A stretch of DNA of 64,000 bases, from positions 1,557,026-1,621,025 of the forward strand of contig CM040444.1 of NCBI GenBank assembly GCA_022749755.1, in the 5' to 3' direction. Both the position numbers and the translations under genes were made by a program. The notes under the pieces were generated by a model. The model searched no databases. It saw only the letters and a program-made list of their open reading frames with translations, and was not told the DNA's origin. The stretch comes from Azadirachta indica (taxonomy: Eukaryota > Streptophyta > Magnoliopsida > Sapindales > Meliaceae). Shown here in pieces: positions 23,740-35,421 of the stretch (position 1 is its first letter; every line of letters starts with the position of its first letter).

Positions 23740-24760
23740 TTATTTCAAGTGCATAAGGATTGAGGATGCAGAGTATATATTGAAAGAAATCCATGAAGGA
23801 ATTTGTGAAGATCACTCAAGGGGAAGAACATTAGCACAGAAGTGTTGCGTCAAGGGTACTATTGGCCCACCATAAAAAAGGATATGAGAGAATTCGCAAG
23901 GAGATGTGAGCAATGCAAGGCGATTGTAAATATACCAATATAGCCTATTGAAAAGTTGATTGAAAAGTTGATGAGCATGAACAGACCTTGGCCCTTTGCA
24001 CAATAGTGAATAGATTTGATTGAACCACTACTGATAAGGAGAGGGTAAGTAAAATATGGTATAGTTGCAGTTGACTATTTCATCAAGTGGGCTGAAGGAG
24101 TACCATTGTCCTTCATTATAGAAGCAAAAACAACAGAGTTCATTTAGAAATCCATTGTTCTACAGGTTTGGAATACCTCATGCCATCATCACCAACAATG
24201 GCAAATAATTTGGCAGCACAAAATTTTGAACCTTTTCTGAAAACTTGGGAATTGATCCAATCTTCCTCCCCAACACATCCAAAGGCCAATGGACAAGTTG
24301 AAGCAGTCAACAAGATTATAAAGCACTACCTTTAGGCAAAGTTGGAAGCAAAATTGTCATAAGTGCTGTAGGCATACAGGACAACGCCATGATCTTCTAT
24401 AGGGTAAACACCGTTTTTAATGGCATTCAGTGTTGAAGCTGTTGTCTCTGTAAAGGTAGGCTCATCAACATTCTGGGCTAGGGCCTTTAACGAAGAGGAA
24501 AATAATCTCGTCATGGTAAAGAGATTAGACATTAAAGAGAAGGTCAAGACCAGGCATCGATACAAGCAGTAGTCTATAGGCACTAAGTGGAACAATATTA
24601 CAATAAAACTATGAAAGAGAGGAGGTTCTGAGATGGAAATTTGGTGTTAAGGCAAGTTACACTGAACACATAGGAACCTAGGGATGGATTTCTCAGTCCC
24701 AACTGAGAGGGCTCGTACATAGTAGCTCAATGTACTCGCCCCAACACATATCTATTGGAA
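23740..24760 (+). pseudogene. Gypsy integrase remnant
   Basis: The zinc-binding part reads YILKEIHEGICEDHS near 23775, followed by a CEQCK pair near 23910. The core part has KYGIVAVDYFIKWAEGVPL near 24050. The C-terminal PNWEGSYIVA motif (24695-24725) matches the end of Tat-like integrases. Multiple stops and frame changes. Confidence 0.75.
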
Positions 24761-25029
24761 TGGTTTGCAGGACGAAGGTGAAGCATGCATGGAATACAGA
24801 GAACCTGCACTGATATTACTTATAAGAGTCACCATGAAAGCATATAACCCCCTATAAGATGGCGAATGATAAGCATAACCTAGGAAAAGCGGGAAGTTAC
24901 CGTGCACCCTATGATAGCTTCGTGTAAATCTCTCCTCGAATTGCTAGCTAAGAGCACACTTCAAAGAGATGATGAATCTCTATATACAGCATCATTTTTG
25001 TGAAATGTTAATAATATTGCATGCCATTG

Positions 25030-25465
25030 TGATGTTGCAGGCATATCTTGGCCTAATCAGTTACAGTGGCATTACAAATTTGCCTTAATGCTAATTTGAT
25101 ACCGTAGGTGTATCTTAGATTAATCAATTGCAATGGTAGCACGAGTTTGCCTAACACCAATCTAATATCATAGATTTATGTTGGCTTAGTCTATTGCAGC
25201 ATCTCTAGTTCATCTAAATACAGTGGTATATCTAATACCGCATATGTATCTTGGCTTAATCTGACCCAGAGTAACACAAGTTTGCCTTTAATGCCAATTT
25301 GATATTGTAAGTGTATCTTAGCTTAATCCATCATAACGATATTTTGAGTTTTTTTTAATCTTAATCTGATATTATAGGTGTATCTTGGCTTAATTTGTAG
25401 TTGAATTATGTAAGTTCACCTTAATGTCAATGTGATATCATGGGTGTATCTTGGCTCAATCAATA
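25030..25465 (+). repeat. Satellite-like array 1 in the gypsy 3' region
   Basis: About seven tandem units of about 67 bp, each with a core like GTGTATCTTGGCTTAATC and a second core like TTTGCCTTAATGCCAATTTGATA. Start positions of the first core run at about 25041, 25108, 25174, 25245, 25311, 25378 and 25444. It lies between integrase and the 3' LTR. Confidence 0.8.
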
Positions 25466-25474
25466 GAGGATCTA

Positions 25475-25695
25475 AGAATTATACCTAATGAAATTGATGA
25501 TATGATGTAGACGGAGCATTTAAAGGAGATTTACCAAAATAACTCTATGTATGAAAAAAATTATTAATTAAATTGAAAGAACAATTCTTGCCATCATGGT
25601 ACCAATTCGCAAATACGAAAAAATAACAATGAAAAGTTCAAATAGTAGGATCAACAAACTCAGTAAGAGCATCGCTGGCAACAGCACCACCTTCC
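25475..25695 (+). repeat. Internal duplicated block, copy 1
   Basis: About 215 bp, also present at 26970-27182 (shared runs ATTGATGATATGATGTAGA, GCATTTAAAGGAGATT, AATTCTTGCCATCA, GATCAACAAACTC). Confidence 0.75.
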
Positions 25696-25995
25696 AATTT
25701 GATAGGTGCATCTTGGCTTAATCAATTGCAATGGTAGCGTGAGTTCGCCCTAACGCCAATCTGATATCGTGGGTATATCTTGGCTTAGTCTATTGCAGTA
25801 ACATTTTAATTTCACCTAAATATCGTGGTATATCTAATACTGTAAGTGTATCTTGACTTAAACAAAGATATTTTGAGTTCACCTTAATACTAATCCGTTA
25901 CCATAGGTGTATCTTGGCTTAATTTACAGTTGCATTATGTAAGTTTACCTTAATCCCAATTTGATATCATAGGTGTATCTTGGCTCAATCAATAG
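25696..25995 (+). repeat. Satellite-like array 2 in the gypsy 3' region
   Basis: About five more units of the same 67-bp family, with cores at about 25706, 25771, 25844, 25909 and 25975. It is separated from array 1 by the duplicated block. Confidence 0.75.
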
Positions 25996-26969
25996 AGGAC
26001 TAAAGAAAGTTAATAGCTCACCTCAGTTGGAATCATTGTCGAAGCCTATATATTAGCCCAACAGGTAAAATTGCCGCTAAGATGGCACTTTAACTTCATG
26101 TAATGTGGTTTTTTATATGTCACCGCAATGATCTATTATGCTAAGCATGTTCTTGTTAATGCTACTATAGATTTTATTATGCCCATATTGATGAATGTTT
26201 AAAAGTGTAGGTTTATCAAGAGAAATATTATAATTTACACTTAATAAGGTCTTTTGTTTTACCTATATAAAGGAAGATGTGAAAGTGAGGAGGGATATAT
26301 TTTTTTACCATTTCTATTTTCTTTTTGTAATTTGAACTTCAATTAAATAATATCTTTCTAAATTAGAAATTAGGGTTAAGGGTGTAGTTTTGTTGATTTT
26401 ATAGCATTATTCTTTTATTATTCTAAGTTGTGCTTAATGCAAAATCTTTTTAATTGAGTGAATTATATTTCTTAAAAGTGTTTTGGTTTGTTAGGAGACT
26501 TGAATCATTGTTAACAGAAGGTACACTGAATGCTTGCACATTTTCTACAAATCAAGAATAAGGTATGGTATATTTTTCACAAATAAATTGAATGATTAAT
26601 TTTTTATTTTATTACCTTTTCTTAAAAGAGGTATTGTGATATATTTCAATATATTTATTTTTCGATTAAGATTATCTATTAAGTAATTCTTAATTGAGTT
26701 TAAAAAAATGAGTGCAAAATGATTTCTATAATTATCAACAAAATGAATCCCTAATACCCTAATAATTAATAATATTACATTCAACAAGTAACAAATTCAT
26801 TTCATTTTCATCCTATTTGGACATTGGATTTGTGAACCTTATATAACGTATTCCCTGTAAACTGACACTCGGACTTCCAAACTTTATTATTTGAGACAAC
26901 TTATATTTGAGAGTTATAATCTTTAAGTTGTAGCACATATAGTATTTTCTTATAGATATCACCCTAGGG
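25996..26969. other. AT-rich block inside the gypsy 3' region
   Basis: Sits between array 2 and the second copy of the duplicated block. It has a TATA-like CTATATAAAGG near 26262 and looks like part of an LTR or another insertion, but no ends or target duplications were found. Confidence 0.35.
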
Positions 26970-27182
26970 TTACTTAGAATTGTGCCTAACAAAATTGATG
27001 ATATGATGTAGAGGAAGCATTTAAAGGAGATTACTAAAACAACTCCATGTTAGAAAAGAAAAAAATTATTAATTAAATTAAAAGAAAAATTCTTGCCATC
27101 ACGAAATGTAAAAATAACATTGAAAAGTTCAAATCCCAGGATCAACAAACTCGATAGGAGCATCCCTAGCAACAACACTACC
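26970..27182 (+). repeat. Internal duplicated block, copy 2
   Basis: Second copy of the block at 25475-25695, with scattered substitutions. It suggests a larger duplication within the 3' region that took in array 2. Confidence 0.75.
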
Positions 27183-27239
27183 TTATTCAGTCCCTTTGGC
27201 CTCCTCGATAATGTTCAAGTTAGATAATTCTCCTGCTTA

Positions 27240-27880
27240 AAAGAGAAGTTCATCTAGCTCATGCCAAAGAAATTATCCTTTTTGTAGATCCCCCCCTGAC
27301 ATTTTCAATGCCCGGTTAGCTAGTTGGCATTACATTCCATCTCTATTGGGCTATCGTTGCTGCATGGCACTCTTTTTCTATTGTTAATGCTTCCTCAGCC
27401 CTAGCGCACTTCACCTCAACAACGACAATAGAGTCTTGAAGTCAATCCCAGCTTGTCTTGGGAAATGACTAAGTTGGCCTTAACCTTAGTTACCTTCTCC
27501 TAAAAAGACTCTACCTCCTTTATAAGGTATGCCACCTCTCATTTCTTAGCTTTTATAACTTGATTAAAGGTAGCTGTCAATTTTCAGAGATTCAGGAGGC
27601 TGGCATAAGCTTTGTACACCTTCTTACTCCTAAAATGAACATAGGTTGAAAGCTAAAACACAAAAGAAAAAGCCAGGTCATAAGTTACACGAAAAAAAAG
27701 ATACACGACAGTATAAGAAATATACCTTGAGCATTGTATTCTCTACCACGGCCAAAAACTCACCAAAAGGCTTGCTAGAACTATAAGAGGAGAGTTTTGA
27801 AAAGCAACAAAAGCAAATTATAAAGTAAAGAAGAAAGAAAAGTGATTTTCTCTCTGATTTATACCCAGGTGGTAAAAGAA
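27240..27880 (-). pseudogene. Antisense accessory ORF of the gypsy element (coiled-coil part)
   Basis: Runs opposite to gag-pol between the arrays and the 3' LTR. On the minus strand a TATA-like GGTATAAATC (about 27870) is followed by an open piece with KPFGEFLAVVENTMLK (27790-27725), which ends at AAG before a GTATAT donor. After an intron-like stretch with TTTTAG before GAGTAAGAAG (near 27635), a heptad-like coiled-coil frame continues: KVYKAYASLLNL, EVAYLIKEVESF, KVTKVKANLVISQDKL, then ARAEEALTIEKECHAATIAQ. It is interrupted by stops. Tat-like gypsy elements are known to carry extra antisense ORFs here. A related, fuller gene remnant lies at 39530-42231. Confidence 0.6.
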
Positions 27881-28243
27881 TGACACTGATTAATTAATCC
27901 AGCAATAAAGAAACTACCATGTAGCACGGAGTAATGGTTGAAAGGATGCCTTAAAGCAATGGGTATTAAAACCCCATTAAGAGCATGATTGACAAAATAA
28001 TTATTAATGGATTATGCAACTGTCAAAATTCAAACCATCTCTTTAAAAAATTTGAAAGGGTGAAAACTTTGGGCTCCAACTGAGGTAGGCTAAAATTTTA
28101 CCCTTTTAATATTCAGAAAAAAATGATCTATCACATGGTAGATGTCAAGAAGGAATATGATTTAAATCCTCCTGTTTCCAAGGCCAACAAGATAGTAGTT
28201 TCCACTCCTCTTGATAACTCTTGGTATGAAAACTAGGGGCTTC

Positions 28244-29160
28244 TGCTGTAGGAAGATCTTCGACGACCACATGGTATCTGCAACCCCAAAAATAATATTG
28301 ACATGGCAAAAGATGAGATATACAACTGAGGCACATAAGGAGCAAGTGAATTACAAGGATGGCTACCTTAGAAATGAGCTCGAGCCACCACAATACAGCC
28401 TGTATCTTGGGGCCACTAGCTTAAGGTTAAAACACGCAACCTAAGCCCATTAGGTTGCAATAGTCTGGTCAGTAGATCCTACAACGCCTAATTTGCAATA
28501 ATGAGTCCTACAACTAAAAAGGTCTTAATCATGACCTATACTACTAGAGGGAAAATATTGGATTCATTATAAGTACAAACGAAAGTAAGGCCATTGAGCC
28601 TTCATCTAACAATAACCAATGAGGAAGCAACACGTAGGATAAAAGACAATTGAAGTTTCATATCCTTGATATAGAATGAGTGCATAAGGATAAAAGTCCA
28701 ATTGACGGTACAGTCCTCATTTTAGTTAGTACAATGGTTGCCTAAAGGAAATTTTTGGAGGAAAACCATCTTTTCCTACACCTATATAAACCCCGAGCTT
28801 CTTTAGGTAAAAGGTTCAATAATTTCTTCACACTCCCTTTTATTACTTGAAATATATACACGAATATTTGTGTTCCCAATTTATTATTTCTCCCACACAC
28901 ATTCGCCTAAATTGAATGTCGAAGGGGGTTTGTCAACAACACCATCAACACCCACTGAACTTTTTTTGCCTTGTAATTAGATACTAGGTGGAAGCCCAAG
29001 GTTATTCGAGGCTCTTGTACTACCAAATTGAAGCTGCTTGCCGACATGCACCACCATCCCCCCATGGATGTGCTTTCCTATGAGTATAAATAGTATTTGT
29101 TGATTGGGGTTTGTCCTACGTAGAATACACGTGGTAGTGTTTTGAATTTCAACATCAACA
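28244..29160 (+). repeat. Right LTR of the gypsy element
   Basis: TGCTGTAGGAAG to ATCAACA, directly followed by the target duplication AAATA. Pairs with 17699-18597; clearly diverged from it. Confidence 0.88.
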
Positions 29161-29165
29161 AAATA

Positions 29166-29569
29166 TTTTTTCTTTTTATCATTTTCTACTTTTATTTTTA
29201 TTTTATAATTAAAAATTTTATATTGTTTACAATAAATTATTTGAAGTTATGTACACACATATATATATAAACTCTTATCTAAAAATTTAATTTTCATTCA
29301 TGAATATTTATTATGTATATTTTGGTTATTTCCTTTATTACAACATTTTCAAAACAAAATTTATCAAAAGTACAAAATTACTTTTCAAATTCATAGTACC
29401 ATTGAAAGAAAAATTTACCAAATATTAAACTAAATCCTTTTAAATTTTGCTATTGCTACAGTACAGTAGAAACAAATTATTTTAATATTCACAGTAATCC
29501 TAAATTGCCTTTCATTCAAAAGTCTACACTTATTGATATCATGGTAATTTATCCATGCCCTCACTCTTG
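29166..29569. other. AT-rich spacer
   Basis: No gene or repeat seen between the gypsy target duplication and the inverted SABATH flank. Confidence 0.4.
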
Positions 29570-30239
29570 TAGCACTTAAACTTTCTGAATTTAGAAGCAT
29601 CCTTTTGTCTCGATTCGTTGATTCGTACGTAAGGTTACTGTTTTCTTGTTCAATTTTTGATCTAATTTTTTTAGAGTTTATTTAAGACTGATTCATACAT
29701 TTTACCATGCTTTAATTTTATGAGTTGCATGGTTAAATTGTTAGTAATAGGTATTTGAATGCTCATTAATTGGAGTTTCAGCTTTGTTTGGTGTCCAATT
29801 TAGCTAGCTGAGATCAAATTGGGTTTTAAATTATGGTTAGGCTGCAGGAGTTGATTTGAGGGCTCTTTGTACCCTAGGCTTTAGTTTTGATTAATTGCTT
29901 TAAGATTAGATTCTGTCAAAATTTTTGTGCTTTTATTTTCATATAGATTTTGCTTTTCTATTCTAATGTTGTTTGCTTTTTGTATGGGACATTGTTTAGA
30001 TCCTCATGACAATTTGTCAAAAGCTATAACAGACCATAAACATTGTGCACGATTTGGTCAAGCAAGAGCTTGTCGAATTGTAATAATCTTGAGTTAGTCG
30101 ATGATAGTAGTGATTCTGGAGATGAGATTTGTGTTTCTCTTTGGTTGGTCAAGTGGGAATACTTAAAGATAGATTACATAAAGGCAGAGTTAGAAACATT
30201 ATGATGTATTTATAGCTTAGTTTGCAAGAGAGAGAAAAA
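29570..30239 (+). repeat. Inverted copy of a SABATH 5' flank
   Basis: 29720-30000 matches the reverse complement of 10270-10560, the flank of copy B (shared runs AATAGGTATTTGAATG, CCAATTTAGCTA, ATCAAATTGGG, TGTGCTTTTATTTTCAT). Its distance to the exon 1 relic at 30240 is about the same as from the copy B start to its flank. It therefore belongs to a SABATH unit placed in the opposite orientation. Confidence 0.65.
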
Positions 30240-30314
30240 ATTGCCGGCTTCGGAGCATATTCGATGCTTGATCGAGATGTCGCTTACGCTTATGCTAAAA
30301 ATTCCAACATCCAA
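30240..30314 (+). pseudogene. SABATH exon 1 relic on the plus strand (start and donor lost)
   Basis: 75 nt, the same length as the intact exon 1. It reads in one open frame ending DVAYAYAKNSNIQ, matching copy A (DVAYSYAKNSNIQ). The start ATG has become ATT (30240-30242), the last exon base is A instead of G, and the donor GT is GC. The preceding GAGAGAAAAAA matches the leader of the other copies. No exon 2 or 3 follows. This is a dead, inverted fifth copy reduced to its first exon. Confidence 0.75.
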
Positions 30315-31440
30315 GCACAACACTGATCACTATTTGATTCTACTCTTTAACCCAGTACAACACTAATTCACATTGAACCAAGATTGATAATCATTAACGC
30401 GAACCAACTTTATTGGAAGTCATTACGCCACCTCCAATGTTATCTTTTTCTGTTAAAGTTAATTGCTAAAATTGTAAAAAGGAATTTTGGCTGGGAAAAT
30501 AAAATTTGGGGTATTTTCACATATCTCTCCTAAAGTTTATGGAAATCTGAGTTTGAAGGAAGGTTTGTGGAAAGGGATAGAAACCTCCTCTACAACATTT
30601 GTCTCCTAGCAAAAAGCAGTATGCCTATCAAAGTTACTCCAAAATTCTCTCCATAGGTCAAACAACACCAATTATCTGAAATTTCACTTCAATCATTACA
30701 AATGTATAATCATACAAAATCCCCAAGAATGAAGATTATGAAATAATATTATGGCTCAAAGCTGGAAATATTTTGCAAAAGGGTCCAGAAATCCCAAATG
30801 AACACAAAATCCACCCAATACGATGAACATTTACCATTGTACATTTTGTCACATAGCCACCAAAAACCATTAGCTACCGTCATACCTTCCTAGTTAGCCA
30901 ACTTTATTTCATTGTTGGGCAATTTGTAGTGAGGGTTGCCAATAAATGAAGGTAAGAATGTTGCATTTGTTGCAAAGTCTGTAATTTTGCTGTCTTGGTC
31001 CTTTCCTAACATATATAAAAGATAATTGCTCAGTTAATTTGCAAGTTTATCGTGTTAAAAAAAATCTTATGATGATATATTTCATATTATAGGAATTTTT
31101 TTAAGTATTTGAATAGAAATGAGATGGTTGTTGCTCATTTGGTTGTAGATCTTGATGCATTAATAGAAACTCTATCAAGGTTAGGCATTGTTGAATTCTC
31201 ATAATTCTAAAGGAATTTCTTTAAGCTCTCTTTGCAAGGTCGAGGTAACCCGATTTTGTATTTAGATAGTTTCTTGTTGATAGATGCCCTTGAAGGATAT
31301 TGCACGTTAATTGAAAATTTTAACCTTTTTAGTGTTTTTGCTAGCCGGTGCTATTTTTTCAAGTTATCAGTTAAAACTGCATTACCCTTCATCTATCACA
31401 ATTTTCTTATTTTTTTAACCAATTAATTTTATGCTTCTAT
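30315..31440. other. Unassigned intergenic sequence
   Basis: No gene supported. Short open frames (for example 31232-31426) have no recognisable motif. Exons 2 and 3 of the relic are not found here. Confidence 0.4.
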
Positions 31441-31540
31441 CTCGATGGGAATAGAAGTTTCCCACAATGAGCCGAACAAGTGGAACCATAATTAATGAGT
31501 CGAACCAGTGGAACCATTATTAATGAGCCAAACTAGTGGT

Positions 31541-31930
31541 TTAAACTGCTTCTTTTAATGATATTAATTTGGTTAGACTCGAACATGTGACCTTAGTGAA
31601 GAAGACCAATACCTTAACCACTACACCAAATATATTTCAAATTTTAATAATCTAAATTCAAATTATTATATAAAATTTTAATGATCATAAAATTATTTTC
31701 AATAATAATTTCTTATATTAACCAAAATAATTTTTATTATTATAGAAATTATTATATATGTATTGTCATAAGGTTATTTATTAAGAATTGAAAAATATAT
31801 CATTAAAATATATTTGGTGTACTGGCTAAGATATTGGTTTTTTTTTTTAAAGATCACATGTTTGAATCTAACTAAAGTGATATTATTTTCTAAACTTTTA
31901 GAAACGAGTTTAAATTAAACTATTTGGTTC
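31541..31930. mobile_element. Inverted-repeat (MITE or foldback-like) element
   Basis: About 100 bp at 31541-31640 (CGAACATGTGACC then CCAATACCTTAACCACTACACCAAATATATTT) pairs in reverse complement with about 31803-31925 (AATATATTTGGTGTACTGGCTAAGATATTGG then CACATGTTTGAATC). The 160-bp centre is AT-rich. Target duplications were not determined. It carries no coding capacity. Confidence 0.6.
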
Positions 31931-31959
31931 AATCAGTTCAAATCATGGTTCAATTAGTT

Positions 31960-32915
31960 CTTATGTAAATTATCAAAGGGCAAAACCAAAAAATTATAAA
32001 GGCCAGTGGTGATTGGTATTAAATAAAACTTATGGGATGATGGGCTACTAGGCCGAAAATGAGAGGGTATAGGTTAAATTATTGAATATAATAAATTGTA
32101 TATGTGTAGTATTCATTTCTTAAATGAATGAATTTTATATGATTATATTTTACTGTTGTATTGTGAGTTTATGTGGTTGGGGAGTGGCTTTCCTCAACTA
32201 ATATTTGAAGTCAACGAGTTGCTTTCTATTTGTTGGTTTCTTTTGGATTTAATTTAAAGAATATATACGAAGGGCTTAGTTCTATTAATGTGATAATGCC
32301 TGACAAGAAAACTACTCAAAGTAGCATGCTACATGCTTTTGGTTCTCGGACAGATGCTTGATGCTCTTGGTCAAAATTTTAAGGGATTGAATACTTGTAG
32401 TTTGTGCTTGAATATGTTATTGACTGTTGTTTGTAGTAGATATATATTTGTACTTTGTGCTCGAAGGTATGTTTATTGAACTTGTGTTTATCATTGAATT
32501 ATGTACGTTTGCTTTGTAGTTACTATATTTTGATTTGCATTAAAAATTAATTTTATTTTTTTAATAATAAATATTATTTTTTTAATTTTTTATTAAAAAA
32601 ATATTTATTGACATTAATCTTGTGTCAGTGAACGATCAATAACATAATAAAAATTTAAAAGAAAAATTATATTATCTTGATACAAAAGTTTCAATAAAGT
32701 AGTGATAGCAAAGTTTGAATAACGTCTTAATATTTTGGGATAAATAATTACTTATATTTTTTTGTAAATACTAAACTTAGTGCCACTATTTATTATTTAA
32801 GGCGTTCTCGATACTTTGAACATATGTCAATAAATATATCACTAATACTAAATTAATATTAGTCATAGCCGAATTTCTAGTAGTGACTAGAATTAAAATG
32901 TATACTAAACCATAT
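31960..32915. other. Unassigned intergenic sequence
   Basis: AT-rich, no gene or clear repeat seen. Confidence 0.4.
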
Positions 32916-32916
32916 T

Positions 32917-33423
32917 CTAAGAATCCAACAATATTGTTTCTCTATTTATTGTTCAAAATAACTCTAGATATTTAGGTTGGGTGAAAAAGCCCTGCTCGGC
33001 CCGGCTCTAGTGAAGCCTTTTACAAGGACGGGTTCTAATTTTAGGCTGAGCTTAGGCTTTTGTTTGAAAACTCATATATATGCCAGGCCGAGTTTGCATA
33101 CCTAGAATTTGCACCAAAACACATATATTTAGATGAATCTAGGTCAAATTTTTTGGAACCTAACTAGGATCCAATGCTTTTTACAAACTTAAATCCAAGC
33201 CTTAGAGCTTGGATTTGAAACTTGGCTCGACCTGAGACGAGTCAAAGCTCGGCCCAGAAAATCTATAATCTAGGCCCAGGCTCAAGCTGAGTTGAAATAA
33301 CATTTTTCAGGTCCAAGCCCAGCTTTTAAAAACCCAGTTTGAACCTAAAAAATTGTTCATCCTATAAATATTTTAAGAATCCAGCCGTCTTTTTTCTCTA
33401 TTTGTTGTCCAAAATAACTCTAT
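32917..33423. mobile_element. GGCCCGGC-type inverted-repeat element with flanking 50-bp direct repeats
   Basis: The core, about 32974-33365, starts AGGTTGGGTGAAAAAGCC with a GCTCGGCCCGGCTC run. It ends with GCTGAGTT, CCAAGCCCAGC and GAACC-AATTGTTCATCC, an imperfect inverted repeat. It is flanked by about 50 bp present twice: 32917-32967 and 33370-33422 (AAGAATCCA, TCTCTATTT-TTGT-CAAAATAACTCTA). No coding capacity. The type resembles non-autonomous DNA transposons. Confidence 0.5.
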
Positions 33424-34060
33424 AGCATGTAAATAAATTAAATATACCTGTCATGAGAATGGAGAGGCCTGTATGCATGAGAGTTCTACAGCACTAGACA
33501 GCTATTAAAATGGGAAAAATTAATTTAATTAAAACATATGTGATAGAATTTATATTTCTAGTCATTATGGTGTTTTCTTGGAAATATGAAAAGTGTTTCC
33601 ATTGACATTTCCCTGGAAAATTTAAATTTACATTTTGTTTGAAGATAAAGGCTTTTTTTTTTTTTCAAAGATTTAGTTTATAATACTTAATATATATTTA
33701 AAATAATATTATTATTTAATTAATTATTAATTATAATAAAATTTAAAAAATATTATTTTCGTAAAAATTTTATTACAATTTTTAAAAAAATAACATAGAC
33801 AACGGGGCAGATGGGTGGGTGATTATGGCTAATAATAATACAAAGGGTAATAAATGATAAATGTTAATTTTTTTAATATAAAATTAATATTTTAGATTCT
33901 AAGACTAGGCAGCATTAATATTGCTGATGTATTTTAGAATTTGATTATGGTACACTAATAGTGATTTTTTTAAAAAAAAAAATTGTGTTAAAACTTTTAT
34001 TACTATTATAAATCTTTCCAATTTGACTTTACACAATAAAACAATATATCTACTATCTAC

Positions 34061-35421
34061 TGGTGATGGCAACGGGGCAGGGACCCCAATCCCCACCCGT
34101 GCCCTTGGTTGAACTTTGAATTCTCATTCTCGCCCTATTCTCAGTTTGGGCAAACCGAGGATGAGTTGGGAATATCCCAAATTTGGACGGAGATCCCTAT
34201 AGATCTCCAATCTCCGTATTAACCCCGGTAGACTTTTTAAAAAAGAAATTTATAACTTTAAGACTTAAACATTAAACGTATGAAAAAAATATAACACTTT
34301 ATCATTGTACTACTTATGTTCATTAATTAAAACATATAAATAAAAATATTTAACAAAAAATATATATTTAATTTATATCTTTTAAAATATTATAGCTTTT
34401 AGATTATTATTGTTATTATTATTAATTTTATTGCATGATTCAAATTCAATAATTATAATATATAAATATTATTATTATTATTATTATTATTATTTATTAT
34501 TATTATTATTATAATATAAAACAATTGAAATTTAATAATTATAACTATTACTATTAATAATTTTATAACGTGAGACAAATTAAATTCAATAATTATAACT
34601 ATTATTATTAATGTACCAATAATTTTATCTTTAACAATTATTGAAAAATAATTTTAAATTATTATATCAATATAAATAATTTTATAATCTAAAAAAATTC
34701 AAATTTAATAATTACAACTATTATTATCATGAACAGTAATCTAACAATAATTTTATTTATACAAATTGACTATTATTGTATGATTATCCGAACACATTTA
34801 TACAAATTGATTTAATTAATTATATTTGTTAATATATATAAATATAAAAATTCTAAGTATCAGAAAAACATATTTAAAATATTAAAATTCATTGACTAAA
34901 TATATAGTACTTAAAGTATTTAACAAAAAATAACTAATATAATTATTGATTTTTAATTTGTTGTTAAAAATATATCATTTAACTATTATATTTTATTAAT
35001 TTTATTAATTTTTAGTTATATTAGCAAATTTTGTTATTGCGAAAATAATTTTAAAATTGATTAAATTGAAAATTTGGTAAATATTTATCATTTATTAAGG
35101 ACCTGATTAATTTTATTAAAAAATTATAAACTTTTTTTGAAGGACGTATTTGACTAAAATGAAAACTATAATAGATTTATAATTATTTATTAAATAAAAT
35201 GGATACTTATATAATTATCAACGTAAATTATGAATTTGGATCGGGGAATCGGGGACGGGGCAGGGAGAAAGGCCCATCTCCTTCCCCGACCTATTTTTGA
35301 AATGGGAACGAATTTTTGTTCCTATACCCAATCCAGTCTCCGATTTTTTAAAAGAATTTGCTCCAATCTATGCTTCGAATGGGGTGGACTCCCAACTCTG
35401 CTGAGAAAATTGCCAACCAAA
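34061..35421. mobile_element. hAT-like non-autonomous element (long form)
   Basis: The left end reads GGTGATGGCAACGGGGCAGGG, the right end is GAAAATTGCCAACC (inverse TGGCAA). Possible 8-bp target duplications are TATCTACT (34054-34061) and TATCTATT (35422-35429). G-rich ends enclose an AT-rich centre with an (ATT)n microsatellite at about 34465-34515. No transposase frame was seen. Confidence 0.6.

Larger units (their letters stand above)
17699..29160 (+). mobile_element. Ty3/gypsy retrotransposon, Tat-like, full span but decayed
   Basis: LTRs at 17699-18597 and 28244-29160 (about 900 bp each) are flanked by a perfect 5-bp target duplication, AAATA (17694-17698 and 29161-29165). The primer-binding site region after the left LTR (TTTGGCATTGTTTGTGGGGA) resembles the usual gypsy form. 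A purine tract (AACTAGGGGC) precedes the right LTR. Inside, in order: gag, protease, reverse transcriptase, RNase H, integrase, two satellite-like arrays, an AT-rich block, and an antisense coiled-coil ORF. This order, the long 3' region and the antisense ORF fit the Tat clade. Every coding region has stops and frameshifts, and a copia-like solo LTR lies inside, so the element is old. Confidence 0.9.

Noticed and set aside
30140..30314. Complete fifth SABATH gene on the plus strand
   Set aside because: Only exon 1 is recognisable; no exon 2 or 3 downstream, start codon and donor both lost.
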